Source: Chromera velia
Taxonomy: Eukaryota > Sar > Chromeraceae
Assembly: GCA_018398765.1 (NCBI GenBank)
Contig: JAHBMJ010005483.1
Span: 58,046-122,045 of the forward strand
DNA: 64,000 nucleotides
Direction: 5' to 3'
Below the pieces are notes generated by a model. It did no database searches. It was not told the origin of the DNA and saw only the letters and a program-made list of their open reading frames with translations. Every line of letters begins with the position of its first letter. Within the stretch, counting starts at the first letter, position 1. Both the position numbers and the translations under genes were made by a program. Positions 33,661-46,490 of this stretch are shown here, piece by piece.

Positions 33661-36310
33661 AGCCCAAAGGTGATCCCTCCCATTCGCGCAGTCGAAGAAG
33701 AAAACCTTCACAGAAAGAATCCCTCAAGTTCCTGCAGCCCGTCATTCAGGAGTCCCCCAATCATGCAACCACCCCCGTCGATCGATGCAAAAGGCCGCAT
33801 GCCCGTTTTGACTTTCAAACTCCTTCCACTTATTCGTCGCTCTACCTGCGTTCACTCTTGCTTGCCATGTCACCCTAAGCCCTTAGAGTCTTTTCCTCAT
33901 GCCTCTGCCCCCCGCCCTCATTCCTGCATTCCCATTCAACCCCTCTTTTGATGACCCTCCCCCCCCCTTTCTCTGTCGGTCCGTCTCTCCCTTATGAGGA
34001 TACGAGAGACTCCCGAAGAGATCGCGTGCTTGATCGTTGGTTCGGTTTCATGCAATCATCACACCCGCATTGGCTTTCTACCTCTCTTCTTCTTTCATCA
34101 GCCCCACACACAAACCTGAGTGCAATCATTGGGACCGGTTTTCTTGACACACTCCCCCCCGATTCCGCCCTCTTCTGCCCTCCCTCTTTCACTCTCACGT
34201 TCTCTCTCGACTCAGTCTTTGGATGCCCGGCCGGCCTTCTTCTGCCGTCCCTTCCTTCCTTCCTTCATCAACAGGATCCTTTCAGAAGACCGTAACGTCA
34301 TGGCTGGCCTTCACTTTCTTCGGTCGTTTAATTCTCTCTCCTATGCCATCCGATTACGGGACGATTCCTTCTTTCTTTCTTTCATTCAGAAGTCATTCAT
34401 TCATCCCTCTATTCTCTTCGTCCAGAAGACGCGCACAGTCGTTTTGAGATTCACACTCCTCCCATCCATCCATCCATCCATCCATCAATCCATTCATCCA
34501 CCTTGCTGAATTCACTCTTGCATGCCCACTTTCCCTGATGACTCCCACCCGACGCCCACGCCCCCCCTCTCATTCATTCATCATACCGATACACTCCCAT
34601 GCAACCCTTTCAACACATCCATCCAGATCTCTCTGTGCCGATCGATGATGCCGACACTTTTTCTCTCCTTCGGTCTCACAGAGAGGAAGGATGAAAAGGA
34701 AAATAAAGAAAAAGAAGGCCGTTTCCCCCCCATCTTCTATCTCCAATGACTCCCTTTGTCCACTGTACTCGGCTGTTAAGACCCTCTTGCAGTCTGTGTT
34801 TCGCCTTTCTTTCTTTCTTTCTTTCTTTCCACCCTTCTTCTTTTTCAATTCGAAGGGCAGGACTGGCTGTGGGAAAAAACGGGAGAGAAAAGAAAGTAGC
34901 AACGCAAAGAAAGACAAAAAGAAAGAAAAAGTCGATGTAAAAAGAAAACAGCTCGCACGCCCGTTAGAAGAAAATCGATGTATCCCACGAGATGGCCCAA
35001 GCGACTGGCCCATGCAGTTCACAGGGCTCGATCAGTCACATGGGCACGCACACGGCTGCATGAGGGTTTTGTTTGTGTTCAGTCAGTGGCCCTCCAGGGG
35101 AAATTTGGTGCAGTTGCATCGGTCGGGTCTGTCTCTTCTTCTCCTTTCCTCTTTGTCTTTGCCCCCCTGTTGCCAAGAGGGGGCTGCTCTCAGTGGCTTC
35201 TGACACACTTTTGGTGACGAATGGAAGGAAATTTGAGATGAGAAGATGAGTGGGACTTGTTATGATAAAAATGGTCCGGCCCGCAAAGTGGAGGGAAGAG
35301 TGTGTACGCTCGAGGCACGTTGTATGCGTTTTTTTTTTTCGACTTCTTGGATGAATTTCTCGTTCTCCCTCGCCCCTGTAAAGGATGTCTCTCTCGCTCG
35401 GTATCGATCTGGAAAGAAGCTCACGCGTTTGAAAAGTTCCCATTCTTTCATGTACACGCAAAAAGAATTCAGACAACTTAGAACAAAAAAGGAAACAGAG
35501 AGAGAGAGAGAGAGATGTGGACCTCGCTGTACATCTGACAACATCTAGTACATGTGTCTGCAGGGTCTTTGAACGGTGGACGGATGGCATAAGCCTACAT
35601 GACTAAGCACTGCCTTGGCCAAAGAACTGCCATCGCTCTACATCCTCCCACACGAAACACTTACCATGTGCCGTACGGTTCCGTAGCAACGCATCGACTT
35701 TCCGATGGAGAGTGGATGTGTGAGTCTCTTCCGATACCAAAGAAAGGAGGGGACGCGTTTGTCTGACTGAGGAGGGCGGCAGGGCAGCACACACACTTTC
35801 TTTACGAACGGACGCTCAACGTTCCAGCTCGCTCAACCCGCCACGGTGTCGTTTTCCTCCCCCGCCCTCCCGTGTGCCTCGGTTGATGTGCAAACAAACT
35901 ATCACTGTGAAAAAGAAGGTTGCATGGCATCGTCTGTCTGCTCTCACGTCACCACCCCGTCTTCGAATCCCAATGTCCGATTCCTGCATGCATCCGCCAA
36001 CCCGTCCATGCAAAGATCCACACGTACGTATGTAAGTACAGGCATACGTGCATGCATCCACGTGTGCATCTAAAAAACGAATACCAGCGCACATAAAAGC
36101 CACAAGCTAGCGCATGTAAGGAAGGAGGAGGAGAAAGAACGTGCCTAGTGAAGCTAGCGAAAATTGAGCATGCGCCTAAGTGCAGCGAGGGGAACAGAGA
36201 GAGGAGACATGCAGGCAGGATACGCGAGGGGAGGAAGAGAACAGCGAAAGGCGAAAGACTGTGCGCAAATTCAACAGAAGGTTGGGGCCCAAATTTCTTC
36301 AAGTCACTAA
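33661..36310. other. Pyrimidine-rich intergenic DNA; no gene supported
   Basis: Low-complexity C/T-rich sequence with an ATCC run (34459-34495), TTCT/GAAA tracts (34800-34930), a GA run (35496-35515) and CATG/CGTA-rich sequence near 36040. The motif TTCACTCT-GC-TGCC recurs at about 31405, 33853 and 34511. I see no family similarity in any frame. Confidence 0.5.
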
Positions 36311-39300
36311 CTAATGCACGCATGCTGACTGACCATTCACATCCCAGCCATCGTCGGCCTGCTTCTTGACATCTCCACCTACATTGGCGTCGCACCCGGA
36401 AATGAGGGACCCAGGGACAAACCACCCGCCGCCACCATCCAACTCTCCCCCACCAATCCCCTGCTGTTGTGCTCCACGGTCAATCCCACCCATGCCCTCC
36501 AAACCACAATTCAGAAAATCCGGGCCGTGAAATCCGGCAGGGGCCCCCAGGCCGCCGTCACCACCAAAAACGGCGGCGCCCCCTCCTCCCACAACACTCC
36601 CTCCGAAACTGCTACTGCCGTTCCCTCCAGGAGTCCACTCACTTTTTCTGCTTTGGGCGCTCATGGCGCTCTGCCCTTTCGTGTTCCTCCCGATCGTCTT
36701 CGATGCTGCAGGAGAGAGCCATGCAGGCAGGCAGACAAAGTGAAGGAGATCATTCTTCTCATGAGGTTTCATTAGAAACACCCACCTTTAGTCTGGATAA
36801 CTTTTTTTCACTTCTGAACATGCCCAGTGGAAGACTCTGGTGATGAGTGCACCGGGGGGGAAAGGGATGTATAGAAAATTAAAAAAAACGGAAAAAGTAC
36901 ATTGTCGAAAAGCGACATAGACACATCTTCTTTGTTCCATCGGGAACCACTTATTTCCCCTGCGTCCGACAAAGAAACTCGATCGACACCGTCGCTCTCA
37001 GCACGAAAAGAAAAGCAGAGCAACTGATCCATGCGTCCGTCAGTCTGCAACCGTTATGCGGTCTGGTGGGTGAGTCTCCTGTCTCTCTTTCCTTCTGACG
37101 GATAGATGTTGACGGATTGACACACTGACTGACTGACTGACTGACTGACCGAGAATGGAGTCCCACCCGTCCCCCCGAGGACGATCCCCCTCTTCCTCCT
37201 CTAGCCCTTCTCCCTTCTGCAGCTGGTCAGCTGAGGGAAGACGCCAAGCGTCACTCGACCGCCCAGTCCCCGTGAGGGAAGGAGGGACCCACTCTGCATC
37301 CTCGTCGGGTGACACGGACTTCCACCCGTCAGTCACGCCCTTCTTCAACGCGTCCTGGCCCGCCGGGACGTCGTTTCGCGTCGACTTGAACCCGGCCCGC
37401 AGCGGCCATCCGTACACATCCTTCTTGGACTGGACCTCGGGAGGAGGTGGAGGAGGAGGAAGAGGGCCCCCTTGCGTGTTGTCGGGATCGCACTCGCCCA
37501 GCCGGAATATTTTCGGCATTTGTTGTTGCGGTGCGAGAGGAGGGTGACTGGGGGACACGTGACCGGAAGTGGGAGTGTGCCTTGTGCCGCTCAAGGGAAC
37601 CCCCCCGACGGATGAGGCGTCATGAGAGGTGAGTGCCTCAGAGCCATCGACAAAAGCAGTGGACGTGGGCTTTACGGAAGAAGAGGAAGAAGAAGAAGGT
37701 GGGGGCGTGAAAAAGACCTTCTGCTGTTGCTGCTGCTGATGAAATGGATGGTGGGGGGGGACGGACTGGAAGGATGCCGGGCTGTCTAATGGGATCTGTG
37801 TGTGTCCCGGTCCCGCTGAGCCTATCCTCCCCCACCCCTCCCTTTCATTCCCGTTCTCCCTTCCTCTCTCAGAGGCACATACACTCACCCCCCCCGCCCT
37901 CGGAGTGGGACCGAGTGGAGGGAGACCCTGGGGGGGGATGCAGTTCGGATGAGCTTTCTCAGACGGTGCAGGGAAACTGGAAGCGCCCCCCGATCCCTCC
38001 TCATGATGCGCAGTTGCTGCCCTGTGCATTATCCCATCCGAGTCTCTGGGTGCCCATTCCTTCCGCACCAGCCTGCCTCCGATAGAGACAGGAGTGGCAA
38101 AGAACTTGTCGGCATCCTCGACGCTCGTGAAGGTCACCCACCTGCATTGATAAACAAACAGACGGACGGATAGATGGACAGACGGGCATGTGCGTGTGGA
38201 ATCTGTTTGCATGGAATAAAAGTGGGTATGTTTGGCAGAGAGTATGCGCGCTGAACTCAACAGACCTGCACAAATAGATGCAGGGATGCAGGGAGCGGGC
38301 AGAACGAAACAAAAGAACACGAATACTCCTTCTGCGCAACTTCCCTGTTGTCCTCGCACCTAGCTCCGCAGGGATGCACAACGAAAGCTTCCGGTCTTTT
38401 CCCTCCTCTCTCGCATGGACATCCATCCATCCCCCCTCCGACATGGGAGGCATCTCTGGACCCACCCACCCGAATCCTCTGTTGGCATTGCCGCCCCTGT
38501 TGTCCGGAGGGAGGTAGCAGTCCTTCGGCCAGGCGTTGATCGCCTTTCCGATCGCCGCCTCGACTTCTTCCTGGGTAGACGCAAAGTTAAGCCCGTTGAT
38601 CTGCAAACAAACAGAGGAAGAGACATGCGTGTACAGAGATCATGGATCGACTGCGGATTTTTTGTAGTTGTGCATGCATTGATTTTTCTCATAGCTGACA
38701 TCGTCTCTTTTTGCGGTTCTCTATGCTTTGATACTTTTCCTTTAATTTTCTTTTCTTTTCTTCGTTTTTCTTCCTCTTTCGACACAGCGAACCGCTAACC
38801 CACAACGAATGTACCGCTTCTTTCCATCTGCGTCCCCTGGCACCTCTCCCTGTTCTTCTTCCCACCCAAGCGCTCCTTTTCTGCGCGCTGCGTCAGTGTG
38901 CCGATTCTTTTCATGCGACCAAACGTGCTGTCACACAGCCATTGAAAAACCTCAAGCAATTCACCAACCACTCCAACACCACACAACGACTACCCGACGG
39001 ACCTTGAGTCTTCTACAGAGAGGATCTGGTTTCTCCGTGTCTTTCTGAGAAGGAGCTGCAATCCCCGGATCGGCCCTCCTTCCACCCCCTCCCATATCCC
39101 CCCCGTCGTGGTTCCGCTGGGGTTCTCGCACAGAGTCGGAGGAGGAGGAGGACGAAGGGGAAGAAGAGGGCGCCGTCTTTTTTCCCTTCTCTTTCGATGT
39201 TTCCTTCTTTTCCCCCTCCTCCGTTTCATCCGCAAGGGACTGAGAAGAGACTTCCGCAGGGCTGCAAACAGAAAAAAGGACAGAGACAAAGTCAAGCAGC

Positions 39301-40238
39301 CAGTTAAGGAGAGACGGAAAGGCCGGCCAATTTCCCAGAGATGAAACAAAAAGCGGGACGACCAAAGAAACAAATCGAAAACTTCCGGTCTTCTTCTTCA
39401 CAAAACTCCGACAGTGCTGTACGGAGGCACTGAGAGGACGTCAAGAAAAAATGTGGAGACGGAAACGCAACTACGCCTCAGAAGGAAACGAAAACGAAAG
39501 ATGGGGGGGGGGACGAGACAGAGAGCAGACAGAGGAAGAGAGGGAGGGAGTGAGAGACAAATAAACAGCGAGAGAAGACGGGCAAACTGCGGCTGCATTT
39601 CTTGTCACCGCTCGTTGTCCGACTTACTCGGAGATTTCTTCGCCTTCTTCGGTCTTCGTTTCTTCTCTGCGGGATGCTGTGACCCCCTTCTCCCTGAGGC
39701 ACTCATTCAGAGCCTTCAGTTTGATCTCCACGGCGTCCTTGATGTCCTCCAGACGAGATCTTCGGCCCTCCAGATCCTCTGCAAGCCCTTTAAGGACCTT
39801 CTGGATTCGCCTCAAATTCTCGAGGTACTTCCGAAGCGCACCTTCGACGTTCTCCCCCCCTTGCGGAAAGAATTCCCCCATCCCCACAGCCACTCGTTTG
39901 ACTTCGTCGTTCAAAGTCTTCACATCATCGAAGGAGGAAGGGTGCCAGTTCAGTGCCTGGCAGAAGAAAGGAAAGTCATCGCGCAGCACTTCGGGAAATT
40001 CCCACGTGGAGAGGTACTCAGAGAGAGACTGCACTTCGATGTGCTCAGGGATGTCGATGGCAATGAAGTCGCCTGGTGCAGATTCGTCTGACGTCACGCG
40101 AGGGTCAAGGAAGGTCCCCTCAAAGGAATAGGAGAAGGATTTCACTTCCTCCACTGCCTCTACACGACCGATCAGCTTCTGGTTTTCCTGGTGACATTCT
40201 TTGATTTCCGTCAAAATCTCCTCGGCCCCTCTCTCCAT
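36311..40238 (-). CDS. RRM-domain RNA-binding protein, 5 exons, 795 aa
   Basis: Probable RNA-binding protein. Exons: 40238-39628, 39261-39003, 38600-38470, 38141-37150, 36705-36311; all phases join. The RRM spans about residues 286-358: strand 1 CRRLKINGLNF (RNP2 part), helix STQEEVEAAIGKAI, RNP1 RGFGWVTF (331-338, split by an intron at codon 334), then SVEDADKFFATPVSIGGRLV. The N-terminal 200 residues include helical, coiled-coil-like sequence (LRKYLENLRRIQKVLKG, LEDIKDAVEIKLKALNE). A Ser-rich acidic linker precedes the RRM. After it comes a Pro/Gln/Ser-rich region and a Gly-rich end (GGSVVGGGGAAVFGGDGG). The start is the first ATG of the long exon (MERGAEEILTEIKE). Target RNA is unknown. 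It is transcribed divergently from the aldo/keto reductase gene. Confidence 0.85.
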
Positions 40239-40374
40239 GGTTGATTGAGAAGAAAGACCAGGCAGGCTCCGTCACTCCATGGAAAGGCCTCTCGGGCGCC
40301 CTGCAGAGAGAAGACAAGCATGAAATGCACTCAGGCATCGTACCCAGGTACAAATTGCACTCAAATGTGACCGG

Positions 40375-40512
40375 TATTCAAAACTAGCCTGTACTTCAAA
40401 ACCAGCCTGTATTCAAAACTAGCCTGTACTTCAAAACCAGCCTGTACTTCAAAATCAGCCTGTATTCAAAACTAGCCTGTACTTCAAAACCAGCCTGTAT
40501 TCAAAACTGGCC
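40375..40512. repeat. Tandem repeat, eight 17-18-bp units, in the RRM/AKR intergenic region
   Basis: Two unit types alternate: TATTCAAAACTAGCCTG and TACTTCAAAACCAGCCTG. Copies are near-perfect, so the array looks young. It lies about 140 bp upstream of the RRM start codon and 660 bp upstream of the reductase start codon. Confidence 0.9.
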
Positions 40513-41170
40513 TTCTCATGGATGAATCTGTCTTTGAACACAGATGTCTCGCTCTCTTGCTGCTGACCGAGCTACCAGCGACAAGTTTCTTCCAGGGCTC
40601 TCTGTGAAGCTTCTCGACCCGTGGGACAGAGGCCTGCGTGAAGTGGCAGTAAGGCTGAACAGAATCAATCAGAAGAGAGACGGCACTGTCAAGCTTTTGC
40701 GACAGCGACTGTTCGGGCTTCGCCAAACAAAGCAAAGACACTTACTACACTGAGGCTGGTGGTTCTCGTAGGCAGGCAAGCAGTCGGCTGAAGAGTTATG
40801 GGTGGACAAGTGGTACGGTGATCGACATTTCGGTCACGACATGTCACGACTTAAATTCGTGGTGGCATGCATCGTGGTGGCCCATGGTGGCCTTTCCCTT
40901 ATGTCAGATTGACGCACGCGCGAAGCGTTCGTGCGTGGAGACGGGGCGTCTCAGCATGCAGTAATCCTGAAGTGATTGGAGGCAAGTTTCTCAGGCAACG
41001 CCTAGGCAACGCGTAAGTGACGGCACTCCAGCTTGCATGGTAGAGCGCATAACTTCGGCAGCTTATAGAGTACATTGTCGCATGCACTTTCGGCCAATCT
41101 CGGCCAATCTGGCACTGTGCGTGGTTTGTCCTGTCGAGTCAGCTCGAAGGATTCTTCTGGAAGTGGAGCA
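40513..41170. promoter_or_regulatory. Divergent intergenic region, right half
   Basis: No gene is supported; short open frames on both strands lack similarity. It should contain the reductase promoter and 5' leader. A short direct repeat, TCGGCCAATC, occurs at 41090 and 41100, giving two CCAAT boxes about 75 bp before the start codon; this is a possible promoter element. Confidence 0.35.
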
Positions 41171-43431
41171 ATGCTTTCTGTGCTTGTATCGTTTGTGCTG
41201 TCTCTTCTTTTCGCTTCTTTTCTCTCTTCGGAAGGCTTCAAAGGAAGTACCGGCGTGTGCATGTCACTGGACTCGCCCTCTTCGGACAAGATGAGCGGAC
41301 TCAACACATTCAAGGTGAAGACCCTGGCGGGAATTGAAATGCCCCGTCTGGTGTACGGAACAGGTCCGCATGTGATGCACGAGTGGTCCATGGATCCAAG
41401 GAGACGGGTTTTCAAGGAGGAACTTGTGCTTTGTGTATGTGCTCTTTTGCAGCTTGGAAAAAAGAAACTACCACAGCTCTGGTCATGGAGGCGGTACGGC
41501 AGGGGTTCAGGGGCATTGACACAGCCTGCCAACCGAGGCACTACAGGGAGGTCGGTGCGATGAAAGTCGCGTAGAATTATTTCAGGCTTTGAGTCCTCTT
41601 CAAATAACGCCGTCTCCTCCCCTCTTTGCTGTTCTCGCTGTGCTCAATCCCTTTTCCTTCGTCTTCTCTGTGTCTGCCACCGTGTCCCTTCCTGTCATCT
41701 CTCTATCCGAGCTACCGGTTTCTTTCCCTCCCCTCAAGGTTTGATCCTGCATGATCTTCATCACACTGCTTGCCGTCTCCTGTCCGCCCAGTCCCGCCCT
41801 GTCTTCCCATGCACAGGGAGGAAGCATGTCCACCCATCTTTGTATGCTGTGGGCAAAATATTTCATCCTCACGCGAACGCGGAGTTCATTCTGAAACAGA
41901 CACGTGTGAAAAGGATGGTGTCCGTGGTTGCAGGACCTGGTCGGAGAGGCTGTGGACAAATTGATCCAGGCGGGGGAAATCAAGAGAGAGGACATCTTTC
42001 TGCAGACCAAGTACACACCCGTGGGAGGACAAGACATGAAGAGCATCCCTTACGATCCAAAGGCACCAGTCGAAGATCAAGTCAAACAGTCCTTCGCGGT
42101 CGGTTGGTGGGCCAGATGGTTTTCTCTCACTTTGGTTTGGATTTTGAGTTTTGCGGTGACGGGAATGAAGATTTCTTTCTGTTCAAACTTCTTTGTGATT
42201 GTGTGCTTCCCTCACGTCGAGCACGCGATTTCCGCTTGTTTGTTCATTTTTTTTCCCGAACTGTTGCTGTTGCGTGTTGTTCGTTGGATGATCTTCCTTT
42301 TCTGGGCCTGAATCTTCGTTTTGCGAATCTTTCTGGTTGTTCTGCTTCTCTTTTTTCCTTCTCTTGCCTTGACTTTGTTGATCGTGGGTCTTTCTTTTCT
42401 GCTGTGTTTTCTTTCAGGGATCCTGTAAGCTGAAGGTTGTGGGCAAAAAACATGTGAATGCGTCTCTATGTGTGTATTTGTTTTCCACCGCTACTAAATT
42501 GATTGTCTGTTTTGATTCTTTCAGGTCTCCCTGAAGAATCTGCGGACCTCCTACATTGACAGTTTGGTGATGCACTCACCCATGAGGACGCACGAGGAGA
42601 CAATGCGGGTCTGGAGGGTCTTCGAAAGCTTTGAGAAAGAGGGAAAGGTTTGTAAAGGGGTGGATGGATGGGTGGATGAATGAATGGATGGATGGCCGGA
42701 TGGATGGATGGGTGGGGGGGTGGGTGGGTGGGTAGGTGGGTGGGTAGATGGATGGGTAGATGGATGAATGGATGGATAGGTGGGTGCGTGGATGGATGGA
42801 TGGATGGATTGGTGGCGGGGTGGATGGATGGATGGATGGATGGATGGATGAGTGGATGGATGGATGGATGAGTGGATGGATGGAAGCAGGGAGGGAAGAA
42901 TAAATGTATCGATCGATGCATAGATGCCTGAACAACCGAGAAAGTCAGCCATCCTTCAAAAGAGAAGCGACCCACATGAGATCAATCGATCTCTGACTGC
43001 ATGAAGTTTGAAAAATGTTCGTTCGGGGGGACCTGCTTCCCTTACAGAAGAAGGGAATACCTGGATCATTTGAGGGTGGGCGACGATGACCGGGGTGTGG
43101 CGTTTTGGGACAGATGAGGGAAGAGAAGCTGATGCTTGTAGATCTCCCTCGGTGCACACCTCCCACCCCATGCATCTATGCATGTATGCATGCATGATCG
43201 AATCAATCCGTGGACCTTCGTTTGGAATCGCAGAGAACCGCCTTGTCTCGCCTCGACTCGTTTTCTGCCTGTCTGCCTTCCTGTCTTCTTGCAGGTTCGC
43301 CAGCTCGGGATTTCGAATATTTACGACCCCGACCGCCTGAAGAGCCTCTATGAGGAAGCGGAGGTCAAGCCGTCCGTTGTTCAAAACAGGTGGGTGGGTC
43401 AGTGCCTAGGCAGGTAGGTCAAAGGGGATTG

Positions 43432-43469
<38 letters not shown>

Positions 43470-44417
43470 TGCTTATTGGCCAAAAGGGGTAGGTCAAGTG
43501 GTTGGCCTCTGACGGAAAAACGTATACATCCATTTGCTTGGTGGTTTTTGTTCTTTAGATGGGAGAGGGGTCCTGCACGCGAGATGCATGGAGAGTGTGC
43601 TTGTCTTGATGTTTCTGTGCTGCCTCTCTTCTCGTGCTTCAGCTCTGAAGGCGCCTTCCTGACACCAACGTTCTTTGCCTCGTGGTCACCTATGGAGAAG
43701 ATGTGGTCAAATCTCTTGGCATGCTTTCTTCTTCGTATCTCTGCAAATTCTTCGTTCCCTCTCGCCTCTCTCGTCGCCTCTTGCTTTTGCCCAGACCTGG
43801 CTCGGTCCCCTCCTTTTCTCCCTTACACGCGCACCCATCTCCTTGCTTGCATTCAGATTCTACCCCGACACAGGGTATGACGCCGAGATCCGCTCTTTCT
43901 GTCTCCAGAAGGGGATATTCTATCAGTAAGTTTACTGGCCGACAGGAAGCTAACACCAAAGAAAGGATGAGAAGAAGAGAAGAGATTGTGTGTAAGAGCA
44001 ACTTGCGGGGTCTCAGTCGACCGTCGTCTTTCTGTCTTATCTCCACCTCGTCTGTCTTCCTCTCGACGAATCTGGCTGATCGAACGCAGCTCTCACACAA
44101 AGGGTGGGGGGGCAGAGGAAGGGAAGGACGGAGTGAGAAATGGATGGGGCGAGGCAGACAAAGAGCAGTGTGGCGTTTGTCTACTGAGCACCACTTTATC
44201 ATTCTTGTGCAGATCGTTTTGGACCCTAACCGCTAACCCTCACTTCCTCAAGCACCCTGTCACACAGACAGTCGCAAAACAAAGAAACTGGACCCCCCAG
44301 CAGGTGCACAACTACTTTGTGTCTGTACGTCTGTTTTTAAGGAAGTCATCCACTCTGTGTGAGTGTCTGTTTTTTTGCCTGTCTGTCTGTCTGCCTGTCT
44401 ATCTGTCTATCTGTCTA

Positions 44418-44450
<33 letters not shown>

Positions 44451-44459
44451 GTCTGTCTG

Positions 44460-44507
<48 letters not shown>

Positions 44508-44711
44508 CCTCCCTCCCTCCCTCGATCTTGCTCTGTGGGTTGGTGAGTGGGTGGGTGGGTGGGTGTCAGTCCCTCTGTGTGTCTACCTGTCCGTCTTCGC
44601 GTCTCTCTCTTTCTCACACTGTGCGCGCGCGCGCGGGCTGTGTGTTTGTGCGTGCCTGTGCCTCTCTCTCTCTCTCTTTCTCTCTCTCTCTTTCTCTCTC
44701 TCTCTTTCTCT

Positions 44712-44764
<53 letters not shown>

Positions 44765-44993
44765 TTTGTGTGTGTGTGTTTTCTGCTTGCGTTTCAGTCG
44801 ATCTCTGAAGTCTGGCGACCAAGAGAAGAAACCTTTGATTCTTTCCATGTGCTGTAGCGCCATTTCATTTCCCGGTCCTGGGGTTTCTTTGCGTTCTTGT
44901 TTGTGGTTATATGTCCGGGAAGGGAACACGGAAAAAGCCTCAGTGATGCATGGAAGGCGTCTTCCGAGTGAGATCAAATCTATACTGCGCGCG

Positions 44994-45053
<60 letters not shown>

Positions 45054-45297
45054 TGATGATGATGATGGTGAGAGACAGACGGACGGACGGACAGACGCAC
45101 GTCTTTACTCACGTGCATTTGTATTCCTGCAGGCATTCTTTCGGTTTGTGATGGATCTAGGTATAACTCCTTTGACGGGGACGACTGACTCCACGCACAT
45201 GAAAGAGGACCTCGAGAGCATCACTGCGCCCTCTCTGCAGTCGGAAGAGTTCAAGACTCTCGAAAAAATGCTTGACCCCTCTTTTTATCGTAGATAG
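41171..45297 (+). CDS. Aldo/keto reductase, 8 exons, 332 aa
   Basis: NAD(P)H-dependent oxidoreductase of carbonyl compounds with a TIM-barrel fold. Exons: 41171-41363, 41453-41550, 41934-42098, 42525-42647, 43295-43389, 43857-43925, 44213-44303, 45133-45297; all phases join and total 999 nt. The catalytic tetrad is present: D87 in [10 protein letters not shown]95 in RHYREDLVGE, K123 in FLQTKYTP and H169 in [41 protein letters not shown] and [16 protein letters not shown] follow in family order. The D-to-Y spacing (8) and the RHYREDLVG context fit a fungal/algal subgroup more than the classic D-x4-Y form. The first 20 residues ([20 protein letters not shown]) form a hydrophobic signal-like stretch before the barrel. 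Substrate cannot be told. Confidence 0.92.
42658..42895. repeat. GATG/GGTG tetranucleotide array in AKR intron 4
   Basis: About 240 bp of GGAT and GGGT tetramers beginning only ten bases after the 5' splice site. The minus strand reads as Ser-Ile-His-Pro repeats, which are not a protein. Confidence 0.9.
44370..44780. repeat. TGTC, CT, CCCT, GGGT and GT arrays in AKR intron 7
   Basis: Five simple-repeat types succeed one another: TGTC/TATC, CT, CCCT, GGGT, then CT with TTTC and finally GT. A second AC/GA/GAT cluster lies at 44990-45066 in the same intron. Confidence 0.9.
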
Positions 45298-45892
45298 TTA
45301 AAAGGTAAGCATCCATTCACATTGGCATTCGATCTCGTCTTAGTCTTGACATGTGTGCTACGTCTGAAGGCTGGGCTTTCAGTGCAGTTGCGTGAAGGAA
45401 ACCCATCGTGAAAAGACATTCTGATAGCTCCTTAATTGAACGGAATTTGAACTTCTGCACTGAGTGAATTAAGATTTGAAGGTGCCAGTATGAAGACTTT
45501 ATATCACACCACCATCATTATTTGCATTGTTATTTGTTGTGTGTCTTTGTGTGCCTAGTTTGATTCTACCTATTTTCTCTAATGTTGATATGAATTGTAC
45601 AGTTTTTTATAGATATAAACGAAATAAATTATGTTCTGGGTTCTATTTCATGTTTAAGATGTAACACGTATTAATTTAAATTTATTATAAATTAGCTTAA
45701 GTCATGCGTAGTAGTATGAATTATTTAAGAAGAGACTGTATCGATTGTGCTAGTTATGCAACAGTTTCTTAAAAAGGCTGGGTTCTGGACATCAACCGAT
45801 GCAACGATTGTGAGGAAAGGGAAAAGAGGGGAAGAACGGGGCTGAAAAAAGATTTCCGCATGCATCAGATCTCTTTTTAATTTATAAAGGGA
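45298..45892. other. AT-rich 3' flank of AKR; no gene seen
   Basis: AT-rich sequence with no coding similarity; presumably 3' untranslated region and intergenic DNA. Confidence 0.6.
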
Positions 45893-46490
45893 GTCCCCAA
45901 AAAGTGTTGTATGTAAGCGGAATCTTAGCGGATAGCGGAACGTACTAAGAGTGTTGCGCATTGCATTAAAAATTTTTTTTTTTAAAAAATGTTGTGTTCA
46001 AGCAGATAGCGGAACTGGAGATGTTGTACACTGCATTGAAAAAAGTATTCAACAAAAGTATTGTGTGTATGCGGATAGCGGAGCTGGAGGTGTTGTGTAC
46101 TGGCGGCGCTGCAGCATTATACTATATTGAAAAACTGAGTCCCAAAAAGTGTTGTATGCATGTAGGCTAATAGCAGAACTTGAGGTGTTGCGCGCTGCAT
46201 TGAAAAAAATAATCCCAAAAAGTGTTATATGTACGTAGATAGCGGAACTGGAGGTGTTGTGCGCTGCATTGAAAAAAGTAAGCCCAAAAAGTGTTAATTG
46301 TATGTTAATTGTATGCTGATGGATAGCGGAATTGGGGGTGTTGCACGCTGCATTGAAAAAAATAGTCCCCAAAAGTGTTGTATGCATGCAGGCGGATAGC
46401 GGAACTGACGCAACATAAAAGAGAGAAGAGGGGGATGTATGAAAAGCCGTGTGCCGAGATATGGAGAAACTTTTCCCCGCTGGTGCTTAC
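45893..46490. repeat. Seven-unit ~65-85-bp tandem array followed by a LINE-tail stub
   Basis: Each unit has AAAAAGTGTTGTATG, GGATAGCGGAACTGGAGGTG and TTGCGCGCTGCATTGAAAAA in order. From about 46061 to 46490 the sequence is nearly duplicated at 47921-48350, including two unit-specific insertions (ACTGGCGGCGCTG and a doubled TGTATGTTAAT). After the array a conserved segment reads MYEKPCAEI-RNFSPLVLTV on the plus strand, matching a LINE C-terminal domain; this copy departs from it after that point. Confidence 0.8.

Noticed and set aside
37447-37632. Plus-strand frame with W-x-C-x2-C (KWECALCRSREPPRR) resembling half of a RanBP2 zinc finger
   Set aside because: It lies opposite a phase-consistent RRM exon, and the second Cys pair is missing.
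40375-40512. CRISPR-like array
   Set aside because: Units are contiguous with no unique spacers, and the genome is eukaryotic; this is a plain tandem repeat.
42466-42975. His/Pro/Ser-Ile repeat 'proteins' on the minus strand
   Set aside because: They are direct translation of the GATG microsatellite in AKR intron 4.
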